From Noviherbaspirillum humi (lineage in GTDB: Bacteria > Pseudomonadota > Gammaproteobacteria > Burkholderiales > Burkholderiaceae_D), in NCBI RefSeq assembly GCF_900188095.1, contig NZ_FZOT01000026.1, positions 1 to 47,655 on the forward strand: 47,655 bases of DNA, given 5' to 3'. Below are positions 27,616-35,758 of this stretch, one piece after another. The number at the start of each line of letters is the position of its first letter. The stretch's first letter is position 1. The notes below the pieces were generated by a model. That model was not told the DNA's origin and searched no databases. It worked only from the letters and a program-made list of their open reading frames with translations. Both the position numbers and the translations under genes were made by a program.

Positions 27616-28082
27616 GCGACATGATCAACGGCAGAGCTTCCTGCGACTGCGCAGCCCATGGCTGCCCGATGCTGGGTTCCCTGACCAGCAGCACCACCGG
27701 CACCAGCGAATGGCTGTGCTGGTTCCACTTCGGCAAAGAGCCGGTGCAGTGGCAGTCCATCACCGCGCAGCTGCGGGAGGTCGGCTGGCTAGTGGACGCC
27801 CTGCGCAACATCCGGATGAACTACGGCACCGAGAACTGGGGCCCGGTCTACCTCGGGATCAAGCAGGAGCTGCTGCGCAACGGTCGCGAGGATCTGACCT
27901 GCAAAGAGCTGGAGACGGTGCGCATGTGGTCCGGCCGGATCGAGAAAGCGATTGCGGATCACGTGCAGGTACGGCCAGCCCAGCAAAAGCCGCTGCAGGG
28001 CGTCGAGGTCAAGTCGGGCACCTGGTCGAAGGTGCAGTACTCGCTGCCCGAGGGCTCGAGACGACCGGCGGTCGTGGACTGA
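27612..28082 (+). CDS. Phage early protein with putative zinc-binding N-terminus
   Basis: A 156-residue protein. The N-terminus SCDCAAHGCPMLGSL followed about 15 residues later by EWLCWFHFG gives a Cys/His set suitable for one zinc. The middle (ITAQLREVGWLVDALRNIRM) is helical. Similar proteins lie next to replication genes in Burkholderiales phages, function unknown. Overlaps the DUF1376 gene by ATGA. Confidence 0.7.
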   Translation: MSDMINGRASCDCAAHGCPMLGSLTSSTTGTSEWLCWFHFGKEPVQWQSITAQLREVGWLVDALRNIRMNYGTENWGPVYLGIKQELLRNGREDLTCKELETVRMWSGRIEKAIADHVQVRPAQQKPLQGVEVKSGTWSKVQYSLPEGSRRPAVVD

Positions 28083-28137
28083 GCAGCAAAGTGCAGGGCG
28101 ATAGAGACAGCCTACAACCAGAAATTGAGGAACACGA

Positions 28138-28629
28138 ATGAATATTTTGGCGATTGACCTTGGTACCACCCTCGGCTGGGCGCTCGGCACCCGCGGCGGC
28201 TCAGTCAAGGGCGGCTCTGAATCCTTCTCGCCGAAGAGGTGCGGCGGCTACGGCCAGCGTTGGCTGGCGTTTCGCCAGTTCCTGACCGAGACCGCCCGCG
28301 CGGCCGGTGGCGAGATCCACGCGGTCTACTTCGAGGATGTGAAGCACCACAGCAGCCTGGACGCGTCTCACGCCTACGGCGGCTTTCTCGCCCACCTCGA
28401 AGCCTGGTGCGCGCTCAACCGGATCCCGCTCAAGGCGGTGGGCGTCGGCACGATCAAGAAGCACTGGACCGGCAAGGGCAACGCCGACAAGGAGCAGATG
28501 ATCGCTACCGCCCGCGCCAAAGGCTTCCGGCCGGTCGACGATAACCATGCCGATGCGCTGGCCATCCTCAGCTATGCGCGGGAGAGGGAAGGGGTGCAGG
28601 CGCTTGAGGCTGAACCTTGCGAGTTCTAG
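28138..28629 (+). CDS. RuvC-like Holliday junction resolvase
   Basis: A 163-residue RNase H-fold nuclease that would resolve branched DNA before packaging. Catalytic acids are Asp7 in LAIDLGTTLGWA, Glu66 in VYFED and Asp139 within DDNHADALA (with Asp134/135 nearby). KEQM and AYGGFLAHLEAW also match phage RuvC-like proteins. The position before the late regulator is typical. The ribosome-binding site is weak (GAGGAACACG before ATG). Confidence 0.88.
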   Translation: MNILAIDLGTTLGWALGTRGGSVKGGSESFSPKRCGGYGQRWLAFRQFLTETARAAGGEIHAVYFEDVKHHSSLDASHAYGGFLAHLEAWCALNRIPLKAVGVGTIKKHWTGKGNADKEQMIATARAKGFRPVDDNHADALAILSYAREREGVQALEAEPCEF

Positions 28630-28644
28630 GAGGGCCATATCCGG

Positions 28645-29076
28645 ATGACTCGCATCCTCACGATCACCGATCGGTTGGAAAACTGGGGCAGGTGGGCGCG
28701 CAGTTGGAGCAGGCGTGCGGAGGGCGATTGCCTGACTGCCGTCATCTGCGAGCGTCTGCGCAAGGCGACGAACGGCATCCTGCCGGGAGCTGATGGACCG
28801 CTGGTGAATGAAACTGACGCGCTGCAGGTCGACCGCGCCTGGCGCCTGCAGCAAGACCGACACAAGAGCCTGCTGCGTTGGCTGTATGTGCGCAATGCCT
28901 CGCCGGATTTCATCTGCCGACGCCTTCACATCCCCATACGGCCTGTCGATTTTTTCGACATCGAGCTCGGCCGCGCGGTCGAAGCGCTCCAAAATACTCT
29001 TGACAAAAATCAACAAGGCAATAGAATCCGTTCCAGCAAACAATTTGATTCCGTCATGAAACACGACGAGACCTGA
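28645..29076 (+). CDS. Candidate Q-type late regulator (antiterminator-like)
   Basis: A 143-residue basic helical protein: TRILTITDRLENWGRWARSW, then DRAWRLQQDRHKSLLRWLYV and FICRRLHIPIRPVDFFDIELGRA, which reads like a helix-turn-helix with recognition helix near ICRRL. This layout is that of small phage antitermination or ArpU/Q-like regulators that precede terminase genes. Inside its 3' end lies a strong promoter (29000-29027), and two terminators follow before terS. This is the arrangement of lambda Q with PR' and tR'. The family call is by pattern and context. Confidence 0.65.
   Translation: MTRILTITDRLENWGRWARSWSRRAEGDCLTAVICERLRKATNGILPGADGPLVNETDALQVDRAWRLQQDRHKSLLRWLYVRNASPDFICRRLHIPIRPVDFFDIELGRAVEALQNTLDKNQQGNRIRSSKQFDSVMKHDET
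29000..29027 (+). promoter_or_regulatory. Predicted late promoter (PR'-like)
   Basis: A consensus TTGACA (29000-29005), 16-bp spacer and TAGAAT (29022-29027) lie inside the 3' end of the Q-like gene. Expected start is near 29034, which puts the two terminators 75-170 nt downstream. Confidence 0.78.
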
Positions 29077-29109
29077 TCCCTTGGGATCGGCTCGCCCTGA
29101 CGAAACGAG

Positions 29110-29136
29110 AGCCCAGCCAAAGTCGCTGGGCTTTTT
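29110..29136 (+). terminator. First late-leader terminator (tR'-like)
   Basis: AGCCCAGC (29110-29117) pairs with GCTGGGCT (29125-29132) across 7 nt and is followed by TTTT. Confidence 0.8.
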
Positions 29137-29177
29137 GCTTTCTGGACTGGTTGTCTCCTCCTCTCCTCTGAGGATTT

Positions 29178-29206
29178 CGCCCTGCTTGTCAGGGCGTTTC
29201 TTTTTC
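29178..29206 (+). terminator. Second late-leader terminator
   Basis: CGCCCTG (29178-29184), loop CTTGT, CAGGGCG (29190-29196), then TTTCTTTTTC. It is 33 nt before the terS start, so late transcription must read through two terminators. Confidence 0.78.
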
Positions 29207-29239
29207 AAACACTTTGGAAAAATTCAAAGGAAATCAAAC

Positions 29240-29632
29240 ATGCCTCGTGGCGGCAAGCGCGACGGTGCAGGCCGAAAGGTCGGCAGCGCCAACACCAAGA
29301 CTCGGGAAATCGCAGACAGGGCCGCTAGCGAGGGTTTGACACCGCTGGAGTTCATGCTGCAGGTCATGCGCAACGACGCGCTGCCGGAAAACGCCTCGCC
29401 GGCGCAACAGGCGGCTCAGCTCGCCATGCGGTTCGAGGCAGCCAAGGCTGCTGCGCCTTACATCCACCCGAGGCTCTCCAGTGTCGAAGCGAACATCAAA
29501 GGCGACTTTTCCTACACGAACCTGACCGATGATGAACTTGATGCAGCCATCACCCAAGCCGCCGCCGAAGCTGGCGTTGATGTTGGCGCTACAGGAGAAA
29601 GCCCGGCGGAAAGCGGGCCGAAAGCTGTTTGA
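29240..29632 (+). CDS. Terminase small subunit
   Basis: A 130-residue protein. The basic N-terminus PRGGKRDGAGRKVGSANTKT is common in phage small terminases; LEFMLQVMRNDALP and QLAMRFEAAKAAAPYIHPRL form the helical oligomerisation region. It should recognise the pac or cos site and recruit the large subunit. ATG 29240 has AAAGGAAA upstream; the longer frame runs back through both terminators. It overlaps the large-subunit gene by 50-100 nt. Confidence 0.85.
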   Translation: MPRGGKRDGAGRKVGSANTKTREIADRAASEGLTPLEFMLQVMRNDALPENASPAQQAAQLAMRFEAAKAAAPYIHPRLSSVEANIKGDFSYTNLTDDELDAAITQAAAEAGVDVGATGESPAESGPKAV

Positions 29633-30998
29633 GTACTTTCCGGAGACTGGGCCGCTGCGGCGCGAGCTGTACCGCCAGCACCTGGAGTTCTTCCGACTCG
29701 GCAAAGATCACCCGACGCGCTGCTTCATGGCGGCGAACCGGGTGGGAAAGACTGAGGGTGGCGGCGGTTACGAGACCGTCCTGCACCTGACTGGGCTGTA
29801 TCCGGACTGGTGGGACGGCCGGCGCTTCGATGCGCCGATCGATGCATGGGCAGCTGGCGACACCAACGAGACGGTGCGCGACATCATCCAGACCAAGCTG
29901 CTGGGCCCGAAGGAAGAGCTCGGTACCGGCCTGATCCCGCGCGAATGTATCGGCGAGGTGAAATACCGGCCGAACTCGAACGGCTCGGCCGACTACATCA
30001 CGGTCAAGCACGTCTCCGGTGGCTGGAGCCGCCTGGCGCTCAAGAGCTACGAGCAGGGCCGGGTGAGCTTCCAGGGCACTGAGAAGGACCTGGTGTGGCT
30101 GGACGAGGAGAGCAACGAGGGCATCCGCGCCGAGTGCGTCATGCGCTTGATGACCACCGGCGGACTGCTGATCGAGACTTTCACGCCGCTGAAGGGCCTG
30201 ACGCCGCTGGTGCTGGGCTACATCGGCGAATCGGGCATCGACGGCGACGAGCGGGTCAAAACGAACGGCGACAAGGCGTTCGTCATGGCCGGTTGGGACG
30301 ACGTGCCGCACCTGTCGACCGAGACCAAGGCGCGGATGATGGCCGAATGCGAGCCGCACTTGCGCGATGCCCGTTCCAAGGGCATTCCCAGCCTGGGCGC
30401 CGGCGCGATCTACCCGGTACCGGAAGCGGACATCGTCATCGACGACTTTCCGATCCCGGACCATTGGCCGCGCGCGTACGGGCTGGACGTTGGATGGAAC
30501 CGAACAGCAGGCGTGTGGGGTGCACAGAACCCAGACACCAAGGTTTGGTACCTGTTCAGCGAGCACTACGTTGGCCAGGCAGAGCCGGTCATCCACGCCT
30601 CTGCGATCAAGTCCCGCGGTGACTGGATTCCCGGCACGATCGATCCGGCGGCACGCGGGCGTGGCCAGCGCGACGGCCACCAGCTGCTGCAGGATTACCA
30701 GGATCTGGGGCTGGATCTGACGATGGCTGACAACGGCGTCGAATCCGGCCTCTACACGGTCTGGACCGGCCTATCGAGCGGACAGATCAAGGTGTTCAAG
30801 TCATTGCGCAACTGGCTGGCGGAGTACCGCATCTACCGACGCGATGAGAAGGGACACATCGTCAAGAAAAACGATCACCTGATGGACGCTACGCGCTATC
30901 TGATCGTCACCGGGCCGGAGATCGCCAAGGTCAAACCGGCCAAGAAAGTCCAGCCGCTGGGGCAGTTCTACGGCGCCACTGGCTGGATGGGCAACTGA
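29580..30998 (+). CDS. Terminase large subunit
   Basis: A 472-residue packaging motor. From ATG 29580, the ATPase has Walker A AANRVGKT at 51-58 and Walker B WLDEE at 173-177; the nuclease domain begins with LDVGWN (Asp303) and contains later acids in DGHQLLQDYQDLGLDLTMADNG and HLMDATRYL. It translocates DNA into the portal and cuts it. ATG 29529 is an alternative start giving 17 more residues; neither has a good Shine-Dalgarno, so translation is probably coupled to terS. The P22-like head genes downstream suggest headful packaging. Confidence 0.93.
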   Translation: MLALQEKARRKAGRKLFEYFPETGPLRRELYRQHLEFFRLGKDHPTRCFMAANRVGKTEGGGGYETVLHLTGLYPDWWDGRRFDAPIDAWAAGDTNETVRDIIQTKLLGPKEELGTGLIPRECIGEVKYRPNSNGSADYITVKHVSGGWSRLALKSYEQGRVSFQGTEKDLVWLDEESNEGIRAECVMRLMTTGGLLIETFTPLKGLTPLVLGYIGESGIDGDERVKTNGDKAFVMAGWDDVPHLSTETKARMMAECEPHLRDARSKGIPSLGAGAIYPVPEADIVIDDFPIPDHWPRAYGLDVGWNRTAGVWGAQNPDTKVWYLFSEHYVGQAEPVIHASAIKSRGDWIPGTIDPAARGRGQRDGHQLLQDYQDLGLDLTMADNGVESGLYTVWTGLSSGQIKVFKSLRNWLAEYRIYRRDEKGHIVKKNDHLMDATRYLIVTGPEIAKVKPAKKVQPLGQFYGATGWMGN

Positions 30999-31025
30999 AG
31001 CACCGCGGCTCTGCCGCACCACACC

Positions 31026-31049
31026 ACTGTCGGGAGACAGTAGATTCCC
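31026..31049 (+). promoter_or_regulatory. Candidate pseudoknot upstream of portal gene
   Basis: Stem ACTGTC (31026-31031) / GACAGT (31036-31041) with loop GGGA; TCCC at 31046-31049 can pair with the loop, 4 nt after the stem. A second hairpin TCGTC-GGGAC-GACGA follows at 31064-31078. Comparable elements precede the scaffold and coat genes. Confidence 0.55.
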
Positions 31050-31106
31050 TCTGCTGGATTGCATCGTCGGGACGACGACGCGCCACTCTCTTCGCGAGAA
31101 ACCGAA

Positions 31107-33251
31107 TTGAAAGCTAAAGACAAACTCATCGAAACGGCAAGAAAGCGGTTCGAACTGGCCCAGAGCAGGGAAAGCCAGGACCGCACTGCGCGCCTGGACG
31201 ACTTGCGCTTTAGCGTCCTGCTGGAGCAGTGGCCGCAGGACATGAAGAACCGCCGCGAGAACGATCCGAACGGCGCGCGGCCATGCCTGGTGGTCGACAA
31301 GACCAACCAGTACGTGCGCCAGATCGTCAACGATATCCGCCAGAACCGCCCCAGCATCAAGGTCCGCCCGGTCAACGATGACGCCGATGAAGACGTCGCG
31401 CAGGTAATCGAGGGCCTGACCCGCCACATCGAGGACAAGAGCCGCGCCGACATGGCGTATGACTATGCGGCTGAATCGGCGGTGCGCTGCGGTATTGGCT
31501 ACTTCCGCATTCGCACCGACTACGTCAATTCGGACGCGTTCGAGCAGGAAATCATCATCGAGCGCGTCACCGACATCATGTCGGTCTACCTGGACCCTGA
31601 ATCGGTCGAGCCGGACGGCTCCGACGCCAAGTGGGGGTTTGTCATCACCTCCATGACCAAGGACGAGTTCGAGGACGCTTACCCCAATGCCGACCCCATC
31701 GACTTCCAGACCGACAAGGATCTGAACTGGTTCGGCGAGGAAAAGGTCGTCGTCGCTGAGTATTTCTACCTGCAGCAGCAGCCGGCGAACATGCTGTTTC
31801 TGGAAGACGGCACGACTCAGATCGAGGCCGACTATTGGGAGGCGGTCAAGGCCGGCGCGCCCAAGCTCAACATCCTAAAGACCCGCCCGACCAAGAAAAC
31901 GGTGTGCAAGTGGGTCAAGATGAACGGCAAGGAAGCGCTCGAGGAGGAGCGCGTCTTCCCGGCCCGCTACATTCCCATCATCCCCGTCATCGGCAACGAG
32001 GGCTTCGTCGACGGCAAGCGCATCCTGACCGGCATCATCCGCAGCGCCAAGGATGCGCAGCGCCTCTACAACTTTACCCGTTCTGCCTTTACCGAAGCTG
32101 TGGCACTGGCGCCCAAGGCGCCGTACATTGCGGCCGCTGGCCAGATCGAGGAATTCCCCGAGTGGGCAGACGCCAACTCCAAGAACTATTCCGTGCTGCG
32201 CTACAAGCCGGTTTCCGTTGGCGGCACGGTGGTGGGCGCGCCGCAGCGGCAGCCGTTCGCCGGTGTGCCTGCCGGCCTGGCGCAGGACATGGAGATCGCC
32301 GAGCATGACATCCAGTCTGCGATTGGCATGTTCAAGGCCTCGCTCGGGCAGGAGTCCAATGAGAAGTCCGGCCGGGCGATTCTGGCACGGCAAAAGGAGG
32401 GCGATACCTCTACCTTCCACTTTGCCGACAACCTGGCGCGATCGATTGCCCATTGCGGCCGCATCATCGTCGAGATGATCCCCAAGGTGTACGACACCGA
32501 GCGGGTGGTGCGCATCATCGGCGCCGATGGCACGCCAGACCATGCCCGGATCAATCCCGAGCAGGATCAGGCGATGGTCGAGGAGCCGGGAGCGGATGGT
32601 GCGGTAGGCAAGATCTACAACCTGGGCGTCGGCACCTATGACGTCACGGTGACGGTCGGGCCGAGCTACAACACCCGCCGGATGGAAGCTGCCGATGCGA
32701 TGACGCAGATCCTGAATGGCAATCCGAACCTGATGCAGATCATCGGCGACCTGTACTTCAAGTCGATGGACATGCCGTTCTCCGACGAGATTGCGCAGCG
32801 CATGAAGAAGATGCTGCCGCCGCCGTTGCAGGAACAGGAGCAGGGAGCTCAGCCCGAGCTGCCGCCACAGGTCATGGCTCAGATGCAGCAAATGCAGCAG
32901 ACGGTCCAGCAGCTGGACCACGTCATCCAGCAGCAGACACAGGAAATCGAGCAGCTGCGCTTCGAGCAGAAGGCCAAGGTGATCGAGTCGCAAGCCAAGA
33001 TCACCGAAGCCAAGGTGCATCAGGAAGCCGAGCTCGCCCGGGCGTTGGCTGACGTCGAGATCGCCAAGGCCAATGCCGTCGATCCCGGCCGGCTGGAGGC
33101 AGCGGAGATCATCCTGTCGCAGCTGATGGCAGTCATTCAGGCACAGCAGCAGCCCATGCCACCAGCCCAGCCCATGCCACCAGCCCAGCCCATGCCACTG
33201 CCAGTCCCGCCTGACGACATCCAGATGCCGGACATACCCCCTTCGATGTAA
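31107..33251 (+). CDS. Portal protein (P22-like)
   Basis: A 714-residue portal forming the dodecameric DNA gate at one capsid vertex. KLIETARKRFELAQSRESQDRTARLDDLRFS, RPCLVVDKTNQYVRQIVNDIRQNRPSIKV and the late RAILARQKEGDTSTFHFADN are typical of the P22-like portal family. The C-terminal 150 residues are Gln-rich coiled coil and then a Pro/Met-rich repeat. The start is uncertain: TTG 31107 has GAGAA 6 nt upstream, while TTG 31059 would translate a structured leader. It lies after a 108-bp leader with several hairpins. Confidence 0.88.
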   Translation: MKAKDKLIETARKRFELAQSRESQDRTARLDDLRFSVLLEQWPQDMKNRRENDPNGARPCLVVDKTNQYVRQIVNDIRQNRPSIKVRPVNDDADEDVAQVIEGLTRHIEDKSRADMAYDYAAESAVRCGIGYFRIRTDYVNSDAFEQEIIIERVTDIMSVYLDPESVEPDGSDAKWGFVITSMTKDEFEDAYPNADPIDFQTDKDLNWFGEEKVVVAEYFYLQQQPANMLFLEDGTTQIEADYWEAVKAGAPKLNILKTRPTKKTVCKWVKMNGKEALEEERVFPARYIPIIPVIGNEGFVDGKRILTGIIRSAKDAQRLYNFTRSAFTEAVALAPKAPYIAAAGQIEEFPEWADANSKNYSVLRYKPVSVGGTVVGAPQRQPFAGVPAGLAQDMEIAEHDIQSAIGMFKASLGQESNEKSGRAILARQKEGDTSTFHFADNLARSIAHCGRIIVEMIPKVYDTERVVRIIGADGTPDHARINPEQDQAMVEEPGADGAVGKIYNLGVGTYDVTVTVGPSYNTRRMEAADAMTQILNGNPNLMQIIGDLYFKSMDMPFSDEIAQRMKKMLPPPLQEQEQGAQPELPPQVMAQMQQMQQTVQQLDHVIQQQTQEIEQLRFEQKAKVIESQAKITEAKVHQEAELARALADVEIAKANAVDPGRLEAAEIILSQLMAVIQAQQQPMPPAQPMPPAQPMPLPVPPDDIQMPDIPPSM
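33153..33197 (+). repeat. 18-bp tandem repeat in the portal C-terminus
   Basis: CCCATGCCACCAGCCCAG occurs at 33153-33170 and 33171-33188 with a half copy at 33189-33197, encoding QPMPPA units. The region is the disordered portal tail, so length variation would be tolerated. Confidence 0.85.
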
Positions 33252-33279
33252 CCGTATCGGTGCGGATCACCGAGCCTTG

Positions 33280-33305
33280 GACCGCCGGGAAGGCGGTCTA
33301 ATCCC
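33280..33305 (+). promoter_or_regulatory. Candidate pseudoknot upstream of scaffold gene
   Basis: Stem GACCGCC (33280-33286) / GGCGGTC (33292-33298), loop GGGAA; TCCC at 33302-33305 complements the loop, 3 nt after the stem. The scaffold ribosome-binding site GGAG follows at 33312. Confidence 0.6.
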
Positions 33306-33321
33306 TGAGACGGAGCAGTAA

Positions 33322-34116
33322 ATGGAAATGGCCAATCAGCCAGCAGCAGAAGTTGCAACCCCCGCGGAAGTGGAACCGCAAAACCCCACGCCCCAGGTCA
33401 CCGCTACGGAGGTGGAACCTGGTGAAAATGACCCTCCGGCCGAGAAAACTTTTTCCAAGTCCGAAGTTGAGGCCTTGGTTGAAAAGGAAATCGCGAAAAA
33501 GACTGCCAAGCTGCTACGGCAGCGAGACCAGGAACGCGTTCGCCGTGAACTGTACGAGCAGCAACTGCAGAAGATCGCACCGCCGCAAGTGCAGGCACCC
33601 GGCAAGCCCCAGCTAAGTCAGTTCGCGGATCCGGAGCAGTATGCGGATGCGCTGGCCAACTGGAAGCTCGAGCAGAAGTCACTGGAGGACCGGGCACAGA
33701 AGGAGCAGTCCAAGCAATCCGAATTCAGCAGCAAGCGGGACGAGTTTCTCGCCGAGCTGGAGGAGACGGACGGCTTTGACATGAAGCAGTTCAATCGCCT
33801 GCCGATCTCGGTTCCGATGGCGGAAGCCATTCTGGAGTCGGACGTTGGTACCAAGATTGCTGTGCACCTGACTGCCAACCCGGCCGAAGCCGAGCGCATC
33901 GCCAACCTGTCACCCGCACGCCAGGCAGCTGAGATCGGCAAGCTGGAAGCCAAGCTTTCCGCTACGCCGCCCAAAAAACCCAGCAACGCACCTGCCCCCA
34001 TCAATCCAGTCGCCGGCAAGGGAGCCGGCCCGGCAACGGACATTTATGACCAGCGCCTGGCCTCCAATACCGAAGCCTGGATTGAAGCCCGCAACAAGCA
34101 GCTTCGGGGCCGGTAA
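33322..34116 (+). CDS. Scaffolding protein
   Basis: A 264-residue highly charged helical protein between portal and coat. It has a disordered acidic N-terminus (1-45), a Lys/Glu/Gln-rich coiled coil (50-135), and a C-terminal part ending IYDQRLASNTEAWIEARNKQ. Composition, length and position match phage scaffolding proteins, which guide coat assembly and leave before DNA enters. Assignment rests on context and composition, since scaffolds share little sequence. ATG 33322 has GGAG at 33312; ATG 33328 is an alternative. Confidence 0.82.
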   Translation: MEMANQPAAEVATPAEVEPQNPTPQVTATEVEPGENDPPAEKTFSKSEVEALVEKEIAKKTAKLLRQRDQERVRRELYEQQLQKIAPPQVQAPGKPQLSQFADPEQYADALANWKLEQKSLEDRAQKEQSKQSEFSSKRDEFLAELEETDGFDMKQFNRLPISVPMAEAILESDVGTKIAVHLTANPAEAERIANLSPARQAAEIGKLEAKLSATPPKKPSNAPAPINPVAGKGAGPATDIYDQRLASNTEAWIEARNKQLRGR

Positions 34117-34126
34117 CCACATCCAC

Positions 34127-34150
34127 GCCGTCGGGAAGACGGCTATTTCC
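34127..34150 (+). promoter_or_regulatory. Candidate pseudoknot upstream of coat gene
   Basis: Stem GCCGTC (34127-34132) / GACGGC (34138-34143), loop GGGAA; TTCC at 34147-34150 can pair with GGAA of the loop, 3 nt after the stem. The ribosome-binding site CTGGAG follows, then ATG 34168. Confidence 0.6.
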
Positions 34151-34167
34151 TTTTACTGGAGCTTTAG

Positions 34168-35376
34168 ATGCCCAATACCCTGCTTACCCCTCAGATGATC
34201 ACCAACGAGGCGCTGCGCGTCCTCGAAAACAACCTGGTGTTCGCCAAGAACGTCAACCGCGAATATTCGGACCAGTTCGCCAAGAGCGGCGCCAAGATCG
34301 GCGCTACGGTCAACGTCCGCAAGCCGCCGCGCTTCGTCGGCCGCACCGGTGCTGCTATCGGCATCGAAGACGTCACCGATACCCAGGTGCCGCTGAACAT
34401 CAGCACCCAGTTTGGCGTGGACTTCACCTTCTCCAGCCAGGACCTGACCCTGTCAGCCGATGATTTCAGCAACCGCTATCTGAAGCCGGCGATGGCAGCT
34501 ATTGCCAACAAGATCGACCGGGACGGCTTGGCGCTGGCGCTGGGCGTGGCGAACACCGTCGGCACTCCGGGCACCCCGATTTCTTCGGCTACCCCTTTCC
34601 TGACCGCCGGCGCGCTGATGGATCTTGAAGGCACCCCGCGGGATGATCAGCGCGGCGTGGTGCTGGATCCGTTCGCACAGGCCAATTTGGTCGACGCGCT
34701 GAAGGGACTGTTCCAGTCCGGCGAGAAGATCAAGGCGCAGTACGAGAAAGGCATCATGGGGCAGGCATTAGGTTTCGACTTCGCGATGGACCAGAACGTC
34801 AATGCCTATACCGTTGGCCCGCAGGGCGGCGTGCCGCTGGTCAACGGCGCCAATCAGACCGGCTCGGCGCTGGTGACCAACGGCTGGACCGCCGCGGCAG
34901 CCACCCGCCTGAACGTCGGTGACGTGTTCACCATCGCCGGCGTGTTCGCGGTCAACCCACAGAGCCGCCAGTCGACCGGCCGTCTTCGCCAGTTTGTGGT
35001 GACCGCTCAGGCCGCCTCGGACGCCGGCGGCAATGCCACGCTGCAGATCTCTCCGGCGATCACCCCGGCCGGCCAGTTCCAGAACGTGACCAACTCGCCG
35101 GCCAACGGCGCCGCGATCACCGTGCTGGGCGCTGCCAACACCGTGTCGAACCAGTCTCTGGCTTACCACAAGGATGCCTTCACGCTGGCCACCGTCGACC
35201 TGGAAGACGTCTCCCAGTACGGTGCCTGGGGTGCCCGTGCCAACTACAAGGGCATCAGCATCCGCATCGTGCGCCAGTACGCGATCGGTACCGACACCGT
35301 GCCGTGCCGCCTGGACGTGCTCTACGGATGGAAAGCGCTGTATCCGGAACTGGCTTGCCGGATCTGCACCTCCTAA
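34168..35376 (+). CDS. Major coat protein (P22 coat-like)
   Basis: A 402-residue coat protein. PNTLLTPQMITNEALRVLEN, then FAKNVNREYSDQFAKSGAKIGATVNVRKPPRF and the late VPCRLDVLYGWKALYPELACRI are characteristic of the P22 gp5-like coat family, which uses an HK97 fold. CTGGAG gives a good ribosome-binding site. It should be the most abundant late protein. It is followed by a terminator-like hairpin that may reduce transcription of downstream genes. Confidence 0.92.
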   Translation: MPNTLLTPQMITNEALRVLENNLVFAKNVNREYSDQFAKSGAKIGATVNVRKPPRFVGRTGAAIGIEDVTDTQVPLNISTQFGVDFTFSSQDLTLSADDFSNRYLKPAMAAIANKIDRDGLALALGVANTVGTPGTPISSATPFLTAGALMDLEGTPRDDQRGVVLDPFAQANLVDALKGLFQSGEKIKAQYEKGIMGQALGFDFAMDQNVNAYTVGPQGGVPLVNGANQTGSALVTNGWTAAAATRLNVGDVFTIAGVFAVNPQSRQSTGRLRQFVVTAQAASDAGGNATLQISPAITPAGQFQNVTNSPANGAAITVLGAANTVSNQSLAYHKDAFTLATVDLEDVSQYGAWGARANYKGISIRIVRQYAIGTDTVPCRLDVLYGWKALYPELACRICTS

Positions 35377-35406
35377 GCCGCCTGCTACGGTCCGCTTTAC
35401 CCATGG

Positions 35407-35429
35407 CCCCCGCCTCGTGCGGGGGTTTT
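35407..35429 (+). terminator. Terminator-like hairpin after coat gene
   Basis: CCCCCGC (35407-35413), loop CTCGT, GCGGGGG (35419-35425), then TTTT. As head and tail genes continue downstream, it must be partly read through, or bypassed by antitermination. Confidence 0.75.
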
Positions 35430-35452
35430 CATTTCTCCATTGAAGGATTCGC

Positions 35453-35758
35453 ATGGAATACCATACCTACCCCCGCTGGAAGTATTCGCAGGCCGGCGCC
35501 GTCGTCGTCAATTCCGCGGAAGAAGAGGCCGCGCTGGAAGGCGAATGGCACGATAGCCCGGCAGACGTTCCATCCCCCGCCGGCGACGACAGCCCTAGCA
35601 GCGAGGACGAGCAGCTGCTGCAGGATGCCAAGGCCGAGAAAGACGCGCTGCTGGCCAAGGCTGCCGAGCTGGGCATCGCCGTCGACAAGCGCTGGGGCCT
35701 GAAGCGTCTGCACGAGGCGCTGGAGCAGAAGTCTCAGCCTGAGGCGCCGCAGCCGTGA
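35453..35758 (+). CDS. Small acidic protein with HeH/LEM-like end
   Basis: A 101-residue protein. The N-terminus YHTYPRWKYSQAGAVVVNSA is followed by an acidic disordered stretch, then AKAAELGIAVDKRWGLKRLHEAL, a helix-extended-helix pattern seen in many phage head-region proteins. Its role is unknown, possibly head completion. The stop overlaps the next gene's GTG (GTGA). Confidence 0.72.
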   Translation: MEYHTYPRWKYSQAGAVVVNSAEEEAALEGEWHDSPADVPSPAGDDSPSSEDEQLLQDAKAEKDALLAKAAELGIAVDKRWGLKRLHEALEQKSQPEAPQP

